Under the pieces are notes generated by a model. It was not told where the DNA came from and searched no databases. It was given only the letters and a program-made list of their open reading frames with translations. The translations under genes were made by a program, and so were the position numbers. This document shows, one piece after another, positions 35,253 to 43,826 of a stretch of 64,000 bases of DNA. The stretch is taken from positions 1 through 64,000 of the forward strand of contig CABUDI010000002.1 in NCBI GenBank assembly GCA_902490305.1, given 5' to 3'. How positions within the stretch are numbered: position 1 is the stretch's first letter; every line of letters starts with the position of its first letter. The stretch comes from an uncultured Collinsella sp. (GTDB lineage: Bacteria > Actinomycetota > Coriobacteriia > Coriobacteriales > Coriobacteriaceae).

Positions 35253-35549
35253 ATTTTTTAGGCATGTAGATGCCGATGGCTCGGCTAAGCGACGGTGCGT
35301 GCAGAGGCAAAGTCGCATTTGGCGTAGTCTTGAATCTCGACGGGTTTTTCTTTCTGATAATCCGATGGACCAAGGCCTCAAAATGTGGAGACAGGGACCT
35401 CTCGACAACCGCCCTACCTGCAGATATAAGACATCAGCCTAAAACGTCCAAAACCGTCAAGCATTTGGTCAGCGCCTGGACGGTATTTGGTCAGACTTCG
35501 CATGAAACCGTCTGGTACGTTTGCGCCGTTCCAAGATTTGGGAGGCGAC
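35253..35549. other. spacer before the AbiEi/endonuclease-like gene
   Basis: No gene is visible. A short GGAGACAGGGACCTCTC stretch (35390-35406) resembles the GGGACA-loop hairpins. The promoter is not obvious. Confidence 0.35.
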
Positions 35550-36512
35550 ATGGGAAACATGACGGCGAATCAAAGGCTTGCAAGTCACATTAAAGCATGC
35601 GAACAGCAGATGAGCTGCGTGTACGCGCGCACGGCGGCGGAGGCAAAGCAGATTGAGCGGCGGGCGGAGGCGGGAAGTCTCGAAGCGGTCATGCCGGGGC
35701 TGTATGCGCGTCCGGAATACTGGTCCGAGCTCAAGTTTCGGCAGCGTTATCTGCATCGGGTGCGGGCGCTTGCGCAAAAGCACCCCGACTGGACATTTTG
35801 CTCCTATACGGCGGCTGTTATCTATGGCCTTTCGGTTTCGCATGCCAATTTGACGCACATCCATATCGCCGCGATGCCAGCCCAATCGACGACGCCGGGC
35901 TCTCAGGTCATTCGTCATCGCTATGCTCGTCAAACACGGGCCACCCAGATGGAGATCGCCGTAACCGATATCGATCAAACGATTACGGATTGCTTGGTCG
36001 ATGCATCGTTTGTCGAGGGACTGATCATCGCGGATTCGGCGCTCCATGAGCAACTTTTGTCGAAGGAGCATCTCGTTGAGACTGTCGACAAGCTTGGCCT
36101 GAATCGTCGCGGCGTTGTGACGGCGCGCAGGGTTGCACGATGTGCCGATGGGCTGTCGGAAAGCGGCGGCGAGTCCAAGGCGCGTGCCCTGATGATCGAG
36201 CGCGGCTGGCAGACGCCGGAGCTGCAAGTTGAGCTGTTCGACCCGGTTGAGCCGGGACGACCGTATCGCGTCGACTACTTGTGGCGCGTGGGCGACCGGC
36301 TGATTATCGGGGAGTTCGACGGATTCGTTAAAAGCGAGAAGGCGGCGGAGGAGGGCAAGCTCGCGAAGGCGCAGTTCGATGAGCGCCAGCGCGAGTCGAG
36401 GCTTTCGCTGCTTGATAACTGCAAAATCGTGCGCTTGTGCTGGGATGATCTAAGGGATCCGACAAAACTCGATCGCAAGCTCAAGGTCGCCGGCGTGCCG
36501 CGTGCGTGCTGA
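35550..36512 (+). CDS. AbiEi-like wHTH plus PD-(D/E)xK endonuclease-like protein
   Basis: A 320-residue protein. The N-terminal half looks like the type IV antitoxin AbiEi group (CVYARTAAEAKQIERRAEAG; VMPGLYARPEYW; FCSYTAAVIYGL). The C-terminal part (about residues 209-315) looks like a DUF559/Vsr-type nuclease fold: SGGESKARALMIERGW, then YRVDYLWRVGDRLIIGEFDG, giving E...D...E-x-D in the expected order, and QRESRLSLLDNCKIVRLCWDD at the end. This could be a stand-alone defence or regulatory protein; no AbiEii partner is adjacent. GGGAGG lies 5 nt before the ATG at 35550. Flanking direct repeats suggest a cassette. Confidence 0.65.
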   Translation: MGNMTANQRLASHIKACEQQMSCVYARTAAEAKQIERRAEAGSLEAVMPGLYARPEYWSELKFRQRYLHRVRALAQKHPDWTFCSYTAAVIYGLSVSHANLTHIHIAAMPAQSTTPGSQVIRHRYARQTRATQMEIAVTDIDQTITDCLVDASFVEGLIIADSALHEQLLSKEHLVETVDKLGLNRRGVVTARRVARCADGLSESGGESKARALMIERGWQTPELQVELFDPVEPGRPYRVDYLWRVGDRLIIGEFDGFVKSEKAAEEGKLAKAQFDERQRESRLSLLDNCKIVRLCWDDLRDPTKLDRKLKVAGVPRAC

Positions 36513-36537
36513 GGCAGTTGCAGGGCGTTTGGCTGCA

Positions 36538-36653
36538 CAAGCGTGGAAAATCGGACGGACGAGCGTGGATTTTCGGACGCTTGTTGAATGAGCATGGATA
36601 ATCTCCCGTTTTTGGCTCGTAAGGGGGCTCAAAGTGGGAGATTTTCCACGCTC
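36538..36653. repeat. dispersed repeat family D, copy B
   Basis: It has the same layout as copy A: GCGTGGAAAATCGGACG, then GACGAGCGTGGATTTTCGG, then a hairpin from GAGCATGGATAATCTCCC (36590-36607) to GGGAGATTTTCCACGCTC (36636-36653), with two mismatched positions. It lies in direct orientation 1.4 kb from copy A. Confidence 0.75.
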
Positions 36654-36679
36654 ATCTTGCGGGTGCGATACAGCGGCGG

Positions 36680-37276
36680 CTAGGCGCTGACGATGTGGGA
36701 CAGCGGCAGGTCGTGCGCATCGGTGGGAACGTGGTCGACGCGTTGCTCGTCAAAGGCGATGCCGACGACCTGGCATGTTGCCGAAAGCGTGGGCAGGTAG
36801 CGGTCGTAACAGCCGCCGCCGTAGCCCAGGCGCGCGCCGGTGCGGTCGAAAGCCACGAGCGGCACGACAACCATGTCGAGCTCGGCGGCGGGCACGATGG
36901 GGAAGTGGTCGCTGTCGACGTCCGTGGCTGCGAAGGCCCGCGTAGGGTGGGCGATAAACGGGGCCTCGGACGCATCGCCGGCAGAGACTGCCCGCATGCA
37001 CATGCGCTGGCCGCATGCGGCGGCGTCGCTTGCCGAGAGCATGCACGGATAGGCTACGCGCCAGCCACGCGCGACGGCCGCGGCGGCAAACGCGGCTGGG
37101 TCGACCTCGGAACCCATCGCGGCATAGACGGCAACGGTGCGTTGGCCCGCAGCGCCGCTGGGCTCCATCAGCTCAACAAGCCGCGCGCAGATAGCGGCGG
37201 ACTTTGCCGCCCGAACATCCAAATCAATAGCATCGCGCCGAGCAATCACTGCCCGCCGCAACTCAGCCTTATCCAT
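36680..37276 (-). CDS. 5-formyltetrahydrofolate cyclo-ligase
   Basis: A 198-residue enzyme that converts 5-formyl-THF to 5,10-methenyl-THF with ATP, recycling folate. The start MDKAELRRAVIARRD, a central YAAMGSEVDP and the ATP-binding GYGGGCYDRYLP are family hallmarks. The ATG at 37276 is preferred, with TTGGGAGA about 10 nt upstream; the frame opens at TTG 37303 inside a dispersed repeat. It is a single gene, ending close to the family D repeat. Confidence 0.9.
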   Translation of the reverse strand: MDKAELRRAVIARRDAIDLDVRAAKSAAICARLVELMEPSGAAGQRTVAVYAAMGSEVDPAAFAAAAVARGWRVAYPCMLSASDAAACGQRMCMRAVSAGDASEAPFIAHPTRAFAATDVDSDHFPIVPAAELDMVVVPLVAFDRTGARLGYGGGCYDRYLPTLSATCQVVGIAFDEQRVDHVPTDAHDLPLSHIVSA

Positions 37277-37289
37277 CCCAGTCTCATCT

Positions 37290-37340
37290 CCCAAACCTAC
37301 CAAAAAGGGACAGGTTTATTTTGGCAGCTTTTATCTGGGC
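37290..37340. repeat. dispersed hairpin repeat, GGGACAGG-loop family, copy 4 (inverted)
   Basis: CCAAAAAGGGACAGGTTTAT and TTTTGGCAGC reproduce the reverse complement of the 25684 unit, down to the terminal TTTTATCTGGGC. It sits over the start region of the cyclo-ligase gene. Confidence 0.65.
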
Positions 37341-37422
37341 AAACGCGATATGGGCAGTAAGGTCACCGCAAATATGCCTGTGAACTGCGCCCTTTGTGGT
37401 TGTTTGGGCCTGTGCGTTAATG

Positions 37423-37752
37423 CTATAACGCCGCAGCAATCGCCTCAGTCACAAACTTATTGAGTGACTCACCCTTCTTTGCCGCTGCCAGCGCTGCTTG
37501 CTTGTGGAGCTCAGAGCCCGTTCTTACGTTGAACGACCCCTTAAAAGCCCGCTCGGGTTCCTTGCCCTTCTCGGCGCAAAACTCAAGGTAATCGTCGACG
37601 GCGTCGTGGAAGCATTGTTCCACTTCTTTAACCGTAGAGCCTTCAAACACAATTGCATCCCTAATGCCGGTGACCATACCTGTTAGCACATGCTGTTCGG
37701 CATCGAACTCGACTGGGGCGAAATAACCCTTGTATGCCAAAACGTTACTCAT
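37423..37752 (-). CDS. hicB: HicB-family antitoxin
   Basis: A 109-residue HicB antitoxin with a partial RNase H-like N-terminal domain (KGYFAPVEFDAEQHVLTG; IVFEGSTVKEVEQCFHDAVDDYLEFC) and a C-terminal ribbon-helix-helix (FNVRTGSELHKQAALAAAKKGESLNKFVTEAI) that should bind DNA. The ATG at 37752 has GGAGG 5 nt upstream. It overlaps the end of hicA by 8 nt, so translation is coupled, and it should neutralise HicA and repress the operon. Confidence 0.92.
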   Translation of the reverse strand: MSNVLAYKGYFAPVEFDAEQHVLTGMVTGIRDAIVFEGSTVKEVEQCFHDAVDDYLEFCAEKGKEPERAFKGSFNVRTGSELHKQAALAAAKKGESLNKFVTEAIAAAL

Positions 37753-38008
37753 GACTACCTCCGACATCTTGCAGAAATCGAACGATGTTTCGAATGGTCC
37801 CCGCTGTCAATTCGTCAGATGGATGTGGCGCGTGCATTACGAACATCCTGCCATCTGATGGCCTGTAGAAGCGAACGCGCGATCCGGATGTCTTGCCTTT
37901 GTTGTCCATTTCAAAGCCATATGAAGCCATGACTTTTAAAAAATCGGTATACCGATACGTCGAAGGGCAGCTAAGTAGTTGGGCGATGAGTTTATCGGTC
38001 CGCGTCAT
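37745..38008 (-). CDS. hicA: HicA-family mRNA interferase toxin
   Basis: An 87-residue HicA-type toxin with the dsRBD-like fold: YTDFLKVMASYGFEMDNKGKTSGSRVRF, then HAPHPSDELTAGTIRNIVRFL. This branch has SRVRF where other HicA proteins have SHHVF, so the catalytic His may be the one in MHAPHP. It should cleave mRNA in the cell when free of HicB. It precedes hicB, the usual order. GAGG lies just before the ATG at 38008. Confidence 0.9.
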   Translation of the reverse strand: MTRTDKLIAQLLSCPSTYRYTDFLKVMASYGFEMDNKGKTSGSRVRFYRPSDGRMFVMHAPHPSDELTAGTIRNIVRFLQDVGGSHE

Positions 38009-38023
38009 CCCGCCTCACATTCT

Positions 38024-38042
38024 GCAACTATATCCTAGTTGC
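38024..38042. promoter_or_regulatory. palindromic operator of hicAB
   Basis: GCAACTA (38024-38030) and TAGTTGC (38036-38042) form a perfect inverted repeat with a 5-bp spacer (TATCC) 16-34 bp upstream of hicA. It is well suited for the HicB ribbon-helix-helix dimer. Confidence 0.6.
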
Positions 38043-38104
38043 AATTTAAGTCCGATGCAAGCATCCCTACTATAGAACATGTGTACGTATAGAACAAGTG
38101 TTCG

Positions 38105-38141
38105 AACCACCACAAAGGTGCCTGTCCCCTTTGTGGTGGTT
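38105..38141. repeat. hairpin repeat family E, copy 1
   Basis: AACCACCACAAAGG pairs perfectly with CCTTTGTGGTGGTT; the loop carries TGCCTGTCC. An identical 37-nt copy lies at 39899, so the two flank the gene at 38230. Confidence 0.8.
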
Positions 38142-38229
38142 TGGCTCCCGCTTGGCTTTGTTGCGCAACAAGGGCTGCATTTTTGGGTTTACCTTCATGG
38201 TGGAAGGAATGAACCGAAAGGAGCCCGTC

Positions 38230-39885
38230 ATGTTTTGTCGCTCGTGTGGCACGCCGCTTGTCGACGACGCCCTCTTTTGCCCCGTATGCGGCGCGCCCGT
38301 AGCACCCGACCAGGTCGCGGCCACGCAGCAACCCCAGCCTGCCACGCCCGCTCCTGGGCAATACGTGCCCGTGCAGCAGCCCGTGCGGCGCAAGCGTTCC
38401 AAGAAGCCCCTCATCGCCCTTGCCGCGGTGCTTGCCGTGGCGGCGGGCATCGGCGGCGGTGCGCTGTTCTACTTTACGCAGATCGCGACCACGCCTATCG
38501 ACGAGAAAATCTTTCCGGACAGCGGCATGCGTGCGCTTGTCTCGACCAAGTACGACACTAACGGTGACGGCCGTATCTCACGCGACGAGGCCAAGGCGGT
38601 GACGTCGATCGAGCTGGACGGCGTTACGTCAACGCAGGGTCTGGGCAAGGTGTTCCCCAACGTTACCAGTGTGGAATACGGTGGGGATAAACTCGTCAAC
38701 CTGGACCTCTCGGGCTGCGGCGACCTTAAGACCGTCGAGCTTAACTCGGCGAGCAACGTCACCGTCGTTAACCTGGACGGTTGCGACAACATCGAGAAGC
38801 TCGACCTTTCAAATGCCGGGGAGCTCAAAAGCGTCGATCTTTCGGGTAAAAAGAAGCTCGCCACGTTGGCACTGCCGCAGGATACGAAGGTTGGCGGCAT
38901 TAAGGACACGCAGCTCGACGAGCTGTGGCTGCCGGTGTCCTATGAAGGCACCGATAAATCGGACCAGTACGGCGATATCTACGAGATCGAGCGCGATGAA
39001 AACGGCTACGTCACGGGCTTCACGTCTGCCGTCAAGCAAGGTGGCGGTGTAAGCTACAGCGTCGAGCACGATGAGTCGCATCGCATTTCGGAGATTGAGG
39101 AAGATCTGGCGGGCGGTTACGAGAACGTCAACACGTTTACGTACGACGCCGACGGTAACGTCACGCGCATCGACTGCGATGCCGACATGAGCGATTCGTC
39201 GAGCACCACGACGTTTACCTACGACGCGGACGGAAACCTGATCAACAAGACGACCCATGCGGGTTACGGCGAGAGCGCGAGCACGTATGTCTACCAGGAC
39301 GGCAACATGGTGACCAACACCGATACCAGCCCGGCCAATCCTCGGACGGTCGTGTATTCGTACGGATACGACAAGGATCGCGTGACGTCCTTTACGCTGG
39401 ACTGCCAGGGCGACACGGTGGGAACTACGTGGACGATTACCGCGGGCTACGAGTATGGCAAGGACGGCAACATTTCGCGTATCTCGCCTGTGGCATATGA
39501 CTCGCACGGCAACGACTACGGCTCGCTGAACTCGTACGCAGCGGTGGATTATTCGTACAGCGACGGAAAGCTCGACAGGATCGATTCCGAGCGCGGCGGC
39601 TATGCGGAGTTCTATTACGACGAGTACGGCAACCTGACGTCGGTCGACGAGTATGCCGGACGCGGTTCGGATGCCGAGTTTGAGTTTGAGCACGAGGTCG
39701 AGTACCAGCGCTACTTCTGTAACAAGCACGAGAAGAACAAGCCGGAGGAGTGGATTCGTCTGGATGCAGAGTACGACGTCGACCAGGGTAGCTGGAGCAA
39801 CGACTCCGATTATGGTCGTGAGTGCTTTGCAACCATGTACGAGCTCAATCCGTTAGAGGCCAGGCTGAACCCGTTTATCAAGTAG
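38230..39885 (+). CDS. zinc-ribbon, membrane-anchored LRR/YD-repeat protein
   Basis: A 551-residue protein with an N-terminal zinc ribbon (CRSCGTPLVDDALFCPVCG, residues 3-21), a Gln/Pro linker, a basic patch and a transmembrane helix (about 60-82), a calcium-binding EF-hand/dockerin-like loop DTNGDGRISRDE (109-120), leucine-rich-like repeats (about 130-240), and several RHS/YD-type repeats such as FTYDADGNVTRIDCD and FTYDADGNLINKTT (about 340-500). It is probably displayed outside the cell with the zinc ribbon inside. Function is unknown; adhesion or signalling are possibilities. GAAAGGAG precedes the ATG at 38230. Confidence 0.75.
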   Translation: MFCRSCGTPLVDDALFCPVCGAPVAPDQVAATQQPQPATPAPGQYVPVQQPVRRKRSKKPLIALAAVLAVAAGIGGGALFYFTQIATTPIDEKIFPDSGMRALVSTKYDTNGDGRISRDEAKAVTSIELDGVTSTQGLGKVFPNVTSVEYGGDKLVNLDLSGCGDLKTVELNSASNVTVVNLDGCDNIEKLDLSNAGELKSVDLSGKKKLATLALPQDTKVGGIKDTQLDELWLPVSYEGTDKSDQYGDIYEIERDENGYVTGFTSAVKQGGGVSYSVEHDESHRISEIEEDLAGGYENVNTFTYDADGNVTRIDCDADMSDSSSTTTFTYDADGNLINKTTHAGYGESASTYVYQDGNMVTNTDTSPANPRTVVYSYGYDKDRVTSFTLDCQGDTVGTTWTITAGYEYGKDGNISRISPVAYDSHGNDYGSLNSYAAVDYSYSDGKLDRIDSERGGYAEFYYDEYGNLTSVDEYAGRGSDAEFEFEHEVEYQRYFCNKHEKNKPEEWIRLDAEYDVDQGSWSNDSDYGRECFATMYELNPLEARLNPFIK

Positions 39886-39898
39886 CGGCCCACTCGCA

Positions 39899-39937
39899 AA
39901 CCACCACAAAGGTGCCTGTCCCCTTTGTGGTGGTTTT
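39899..39937. terminator. hairpin repeat family E, copy 2 (bidirectional terminator)
   Basis: The arms AACCACCACAAAGG (39899-39912) and CCTTTGTGGTGGTT (39922-39935) end in TTTT. It lies between the convergent genes at 38230 and 39950 and probably ends both transcripts. Confidence 0.8.
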
Positions 39938-39949
39938 GCTTGACTGTGG

Positions 39950-42900
39950 CTAGGCCAGCAGGTCGACGACGTTAAAGCCGGCGTTGCTCTTGGCGATGAC
40001 GTCGCGGCCGCCAAAGACGCAGGTGGGTGCGACGGCCGCAATACGCGTCACATCGGCGCCGAGCGAGCGAAGCTCAGCGGGCGTGGCCGCGAGCATCTGG
40101 GCGCGGCGCTCCTCGCGCGCGTGCGGATCGAGCCCAGCCAGGTAGGTCGTATTGCGGCGCTTGGTGAGCGCGTACGGCTTCACGGGCGCGTCCATGCCGC
40201 TCACGCAGCTCACGATAAAGCCCTCGAAGGCGGCCTCGTCGGGCTCAAAGCTGCCGAGCCATGCGCCCGCGCGTTCCATGCGCTCAATCGAAGGATCGAC
40301 CGCCGGGTCGCGGTAGGTGTAGAACGCCGTCTGGCGCTCGCCGGCCGCGCGGAATCCGCATCCGTACGCACCGCCCTTCACGCGGATCTCGTTCCACAGG
40401 TAGTCGTAGGAGAGCGCGTTGGCGGCAACCGCCCAGGCGCCCGTCACGTCAATGCCCAGACGGCGCGGGTCGCACGCGCGCGCAGCAAAGCAGATGTCGC
40501 TGGGGATGACGAAAGCCTCGTGACGGTCGCGCGGCTCCGGCACCACGAGCGCGTTGCGGCCGGCATCGGCGCCGTCACCCGCGTCAAGCCCCAGGTCGCC
40601 CGCGGCATCCCAGTACGCGTCAAAGTCCTCGTCGCTGCCGGTAAAGCTCGCCATGCAGCCATCGGCCACAAAGATGTGGTCTGCCAGCTCGGCAAGCTTG
40701 GCGCGCAGGCCGTCCAGTCGCTCGTCAAAGTGCTCGAGCAGATCGCGCAGGAACAGGTAGAAGTCCACGCCCGAAAGCTGCTCGCGCACCACGGCCGAAG
40801 GCGAGCTGTAGCTCATCGCGCGACCCAGCGCCGCCGAGTGGCCGTTGTTGATAAAGCCCTGCTCAAGCCCAATGCGAATCTGCGTGAGCACGTCGCGAAC
40901 GCGGTCGGCGTCGGCATCCGCCAGTAGCGTGCTCGACCACACCTCGCGCGGCAGGCTCGCCAGCGCGTCGATCTTCTCGGACAGGGCGCCGGCGCTCACC
41001 AGCAGGTAGGGGCGCACGCCGTCCACGTCGGGCTGCGTCATGACCTCGGTCGTAAAGCTTAAAAAGCCCAGCTTGCCGGCGAGCAAGTTGTCGAGCTCCT
41101 CGGCCGAGTGCTCGCGCGTGGGCAGCTGCTTGAGCAGGCGGCAGAGCAGCGTCACGTAGGGCAGGTCCTCAAATGCGACGCAGCTCAGGTCGAAATACTG
41201 CATGGCGTAGGCCAGGCGGTTGGTGGGGATGCCGTGGCGCAGACAGGGGATGGGCGCGGTCGTGTCCACAACCAGCGGCGGCTCGGGACGCGCCTCGCCA
41301 ATGTCGGATACACGCAGGCGCGGCAGCGTGGCCTTGTCCTCGGGCGTGTCCTCGGCCTCCTGCGCGGCACGCAGCGCGGCCGTGCGCTCGACCACGTCCG
41401 CCAGCTCGGCATCGGTCATGGCGTCGCGCTTGGTAGCCAGCTCGGCAGCTTCGGCGCTCTCCGCACCCTCGGCAGCGTCTACCGGAACCAACTCGACCAG
41501 CGCCATGTGATCGTTCTGGAGCACGAGCTCGCGCAGAAGGTCCTCAAAGTAGCTGCCGTCCAGCTCGCCACGCAGCTCCTCGTACACCGGGCCGTACTTG
41601 AGCGCCAGCGTCGCGGCGTCGTCATCGTAGAGCCAAGTGCTCAGCGCGTCGCACGCAATGGCCACGCCATCGGCGATGCCATAGTCGCGCTGGCGCAGGT
41701 CGTATTCGTTGCTGCTGATGATAGCTTCCAGGCGCTCGCGCGAAACGCCGTGCTCGCACAGGTCGCGGCAGGCGTCCTGGAATACGCGACGCAGCTCGCG
41801 CGCCACGCCGGGCTGCGCGTTCTGCAGCATGATGAGCTCGTAGGGCTGCAGGCTCTCGGCCGCGGTGTAGCTCACCACGTTGCCGCCCAGGCCGGCGGCC
41901 AGAATGGCCTTCTTAACTGGTGCCTCGTTGGAGCCCAGCAGTGCCTCGAACAGGATGTCCGCCGCGATTGTGCGCTTGCGGTCGAGCGCGCTGCCCAGCA
42001 CCAGGCCCAGGCCCACCAGGGCGTTCTCGGGCGTGGTGGCCATCTCGACACGCTTATACTCGCAGGTCACGGGCGTCTGCGCATCCAGCGGATTGGGCGC
42101 CAGCGTGGACGGGTCCTCGCCGGCGGCAACGGCTGCGTCCATGCGCCGACTTGCGGCACTCGGCTGCGACAGATAGCGCTCGTCCAAAAAGGCCAGGGCG
42201 CGGTCCACGTCCAGGTCGCCGTAGAGCGTGATGTAGGAGTTGGAAGGATTGTAGTGGCGCGCGTGCGTGTCCAGGAACTGCTCGTAGGTGAGCGCGGGAA
42301 TCGCGCGCGGGTCGCCACCGCTCTCGTGCGCATAGGCGGTGTCGGGATAGAGCGCGGCGTTGACGGCGTCGTCCAGCACACTCATGGGGTCGGACAGCGC
42401 GCCCTTCATCTCGTTGAACACCACGCCGTTATAGCGCAGCGTGCCCTCGCGCAGGCTGGCGGCGCTGCCTTCGCCCTCGGCGCCCTCCGGCAGGTCCAGC
42501 TCGTAGTGCCAGCCCTCCTGCTCAAAAATGGTCGGCTTGGTATAGATGGCCGGGTTGAACACGGCGTCCAGGTACACGTCCATCAGGTTGTACAGATCCT
42601 GCTCGTTGGTGGTGGCAACGGGGTAGATGGTCTTGTCGGGGTAGGTCATGGCGTTGAGGAACGTCTGCATGGAGCTCTTGATCAGATCGACGAATGGCTC
42701 CTTGACGGGGAACTTGGCCGATCCGCACAGCACCGAGTGCTCAAGAATATGGAACACGCCGGTGGAATCGGCCGGCGGCGTCTTAAAGCCAATGGCAAAG
42801 GCCTTGTTCTCGTCGTCGCACGCCAGGTACAGCAGGCGAGCGCCCGAGGCAGTGTGGCGCAGCACGTAGGCGTCCGAGTCGAGCTCGGGCACGGTCTCGC

Positions 42901-42988
42901 AACGCTCGACGGCAAAGCCGTGGCAGGTGGTGCCGGGCACCAGCAGCGCGGCAGCAGCGGCGCGCGGGTCGGTTGAGGTGATGGGCAT
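39950..42988 (-). CDS. M16-family metallopeptidase (PreP/insulinase type)
   Basis: A 1,012-residue peptidase. The inverted zinc motif HILEH (His80, Glu83, His84) is followed by SVLCGSAKFPVKEPFVDL, typical of the M16C presequence-protease group, which form a single-chain clam shell that degrades peptides. The four M16 domains fit the length, with the C-terminal Arg/Tyr signature in RVKGGAYGCGFRA. The start at 42988 has AAAGGAG about 7 nt upstream; the frame stays open to 43177 but without a site. It has no signal peptide, so it is cytoplasmic. Confidence 0.92.
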   Translation of the reverse strand: MPITSTDPRAAAAALLVPGTTCHGFAVERCETVPELDSDAYVLRHTASGARLLYLACDDENKAFAIGFKTPPADSTGVFHILEHSVLCGSAKFPVKEPFVDLIKSSMQTFLNAMTYPDKTIYPVATTNEQDLYNLMDVYLDAVFNPAIYTKPTIFEQEGWHYELDLPEGAEGEGSAASLREGTLRYNGVVFNEMKGALSDPMSVLDDAVNAALYPDTAYAHESGGDPRAIPALTYEQFLDTHARHYNPSNSYITLYGDLDVDRALAFLDERYLSQPSAASRRMDAAVAAGEDPSTLAPNPLDAQTPVTCEYKRVEMATTPENALVGLGLVLGSALDRKRTIAADILFEALLGSNEAPVKKAILAAGLGGNVVSYTAAESLQPYELIMLQNAQPGVARELRRVFQDACRDLCEHGVSRERLEAIISSNEYDLRQRDYGIADGVAIACDALSTWLYDDDAATLALKYGPVYEELRGELDGSYFEDLLRELVLQNDHMALVELVPVDAAEGAESAEAAELATKRDAMTDAELADVVERTAALRAAQEAEDTPEDKATLPRLRVSDIGEARPEPPLVVDTTAPIPCLRHGIPTNRLAYAMQYFDLSCVAFEDLPYVTLLCRLLKQLPTREHSAEELDNLLAGKLGFLSFTTEVMTQPDVDGVRPYLLVSAGALSEKIDALASLPREVWSSTLLADADADRVRDVLTQIRIGLEQGFINNGHSAALGRAMSYSSPSAVVREQLSGVDFYLFLRDLLEHFDERLDGLRAKLAELADHIFVADGCMASFTGSDEDFDAYWDAAGDLGLDAGDGADAGRNALVVPEPRDRHEAFVIPSDICFAARACDPRRLGIDVTGAWAVAANALSYDYLWNEIRVKGGAYGCGFRAAGERQTAFYTYRDPAVDPSIERMERAGAWLGSFEPDEAAFEGFIVSCVSGMDAPVKPYALTKRRNTTYLAGLDPHAREERRAQMLAATPAELRSLGADVTRIAAVAPTCVFGGRDVIAKSNAGFNVVDLLA

Positions 42989-43139
42989 ATGCAGTCTCCT
43001 TTGACGCCCCAGCGGGGGCGAATCGAGTCGAATCCTCGAGAGTATACCCATATGGGACCGCGGCTCTGCGGCGAACTGAAGACGATGCCAGCGGATTGGG
43101 CATAGGCCCCGCGTGCCCGCCGAATGAGCGTGGATTTTC
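42989..43139. other. spacer with a partial family D unit
   Basis: No gene is seen. GAGCGTGGATTTTCGGA at 43126-43142 is a fragment of repeat family D and marks the left edge of the accessory island. Confidence 0.45.
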
Positions 43140-43345
43140 GGATGAAATAATCCGTCGCAGGTCCAAATGCCGTCCAATTATCCACTCCCGCACACCTTTC
43201 GTCTCCAACCGTGAGATGAGAGATAGACGAGAGACGTATACGAAAGATGGCTGTACAGCAAAGAGCCAAACAATTAATAGTGCTGTTTGGTCGGTGATTG
43301 TTTTTTCAGTAAAAACACTTACGAATAAAGCAAGTTGCAAACAGC
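43140..43345 (+). repeat. left island boundary: degenerate copy of the AlbA-gene leader
   Basis: Blocks such as CCGTCCAA...ATCCACTC, GAGATGAGAGATAGACGAGAG, CAGCAAAGAGCCAAACAAT and GTGATTGTTTTTTCAGTAAA line up in the same order with 53365-53545 upstream of the AlbA-type gene. It has drifted considerably and carries no intact gene. Confidence 0.7.
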
Positions 43346-43373
43346 TGCCCCCTTATTTCGTGCTCATTTTTAA

Positions 43374-43590
43374 GGCGAGAAATTGCCGCCATATGATCGG
43401 ACGAGTTTCAACGATTGCGATTTAGTATTTGGCGCGGATGCGGTCGATTCCGATGAAACGCTAGTTGACCACGCGGTAGATTGTGCTTTCTCCCAGACGC
43501 CCCGGCAATGCGCAATAAGCCAGATAACGAAGCGATTACCGGCGCGTCTATCCATAGGGAATTCCGGGAAAGCTTCTGCGGACAGTCAAA
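43374..43590 (+). pseudogene. remnant of an AlbA-type DNA-binding protein gene
   Basis: One frame reads YDRTSFNDCDLVFGADAVDS then DETLVDHAVDCAFSQTPRQ, which matches residues 155-192 of the intact protein encoded at 53698 (YERTSPSDRDAVPGAV..., DEALVDRTIERAFSLTPRA). After a one-base frameshift near 43507, another frame reads MRNKPDNEAITGASIHREF then RESFCGQS, matching residues 194-200 joined to 304-322 (AIANAVIHREYGDRFCGQS). So the copy has lost its N-terminus, about 100 internal codons and its C-terminus. It lies behind the same leader sequence as the intact gene. Confidence 0.8.
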
Positions 43591-43748
43591 AGATTCGTCG
43601 GCCCCAAGCGGATTAAAGGTATTTGCATAGGACGTCATTTAACTAGAGACGATGCATATTGAATCGTTCAATGAACTTGCACGCTGTGTCTAACAACGCC
43701 GATTGTTGTTTTAAGGGGCTTGATGAAAGAACGGGACCAAAATAGTAC

Positions 43749-43784
43749 TTGCATAGTTAGTTATATAAAGTATTATAACGTTAT
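43749..43784 (+). promoter_or_regulatory. promoter with ATAACGTTAT operator before SIS copy 1
   Basis: TTGCAT (43749-43754) and TATTAT (43771-43776) are 16 nt apart. The perfect palindrome ATAACGTTAT (43775-43784) overlaps the -10, where a GntR protein could block polymerase. Confidence 0.6.
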
Positions 43785-43826
43785 GGGATGAATGAAGGGT
43801 TCATCTAAGTGAGTTAGGAGTAAGGG

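Noticed and set aside
41108..42976. A plus-strand open frame of about 620 codons opposite the M16 peptidase
   Set aside because: The minus strand encodes HxxEH and a complete M16 protein; the plus-strand product is low-complexity.
43383..43616. A 77-codon open frame left of the island as a small gene
   Set aside because: It matches only a middle piece of the AlbA-type protein and continues in another frame, so it is a pseudogene fragment.
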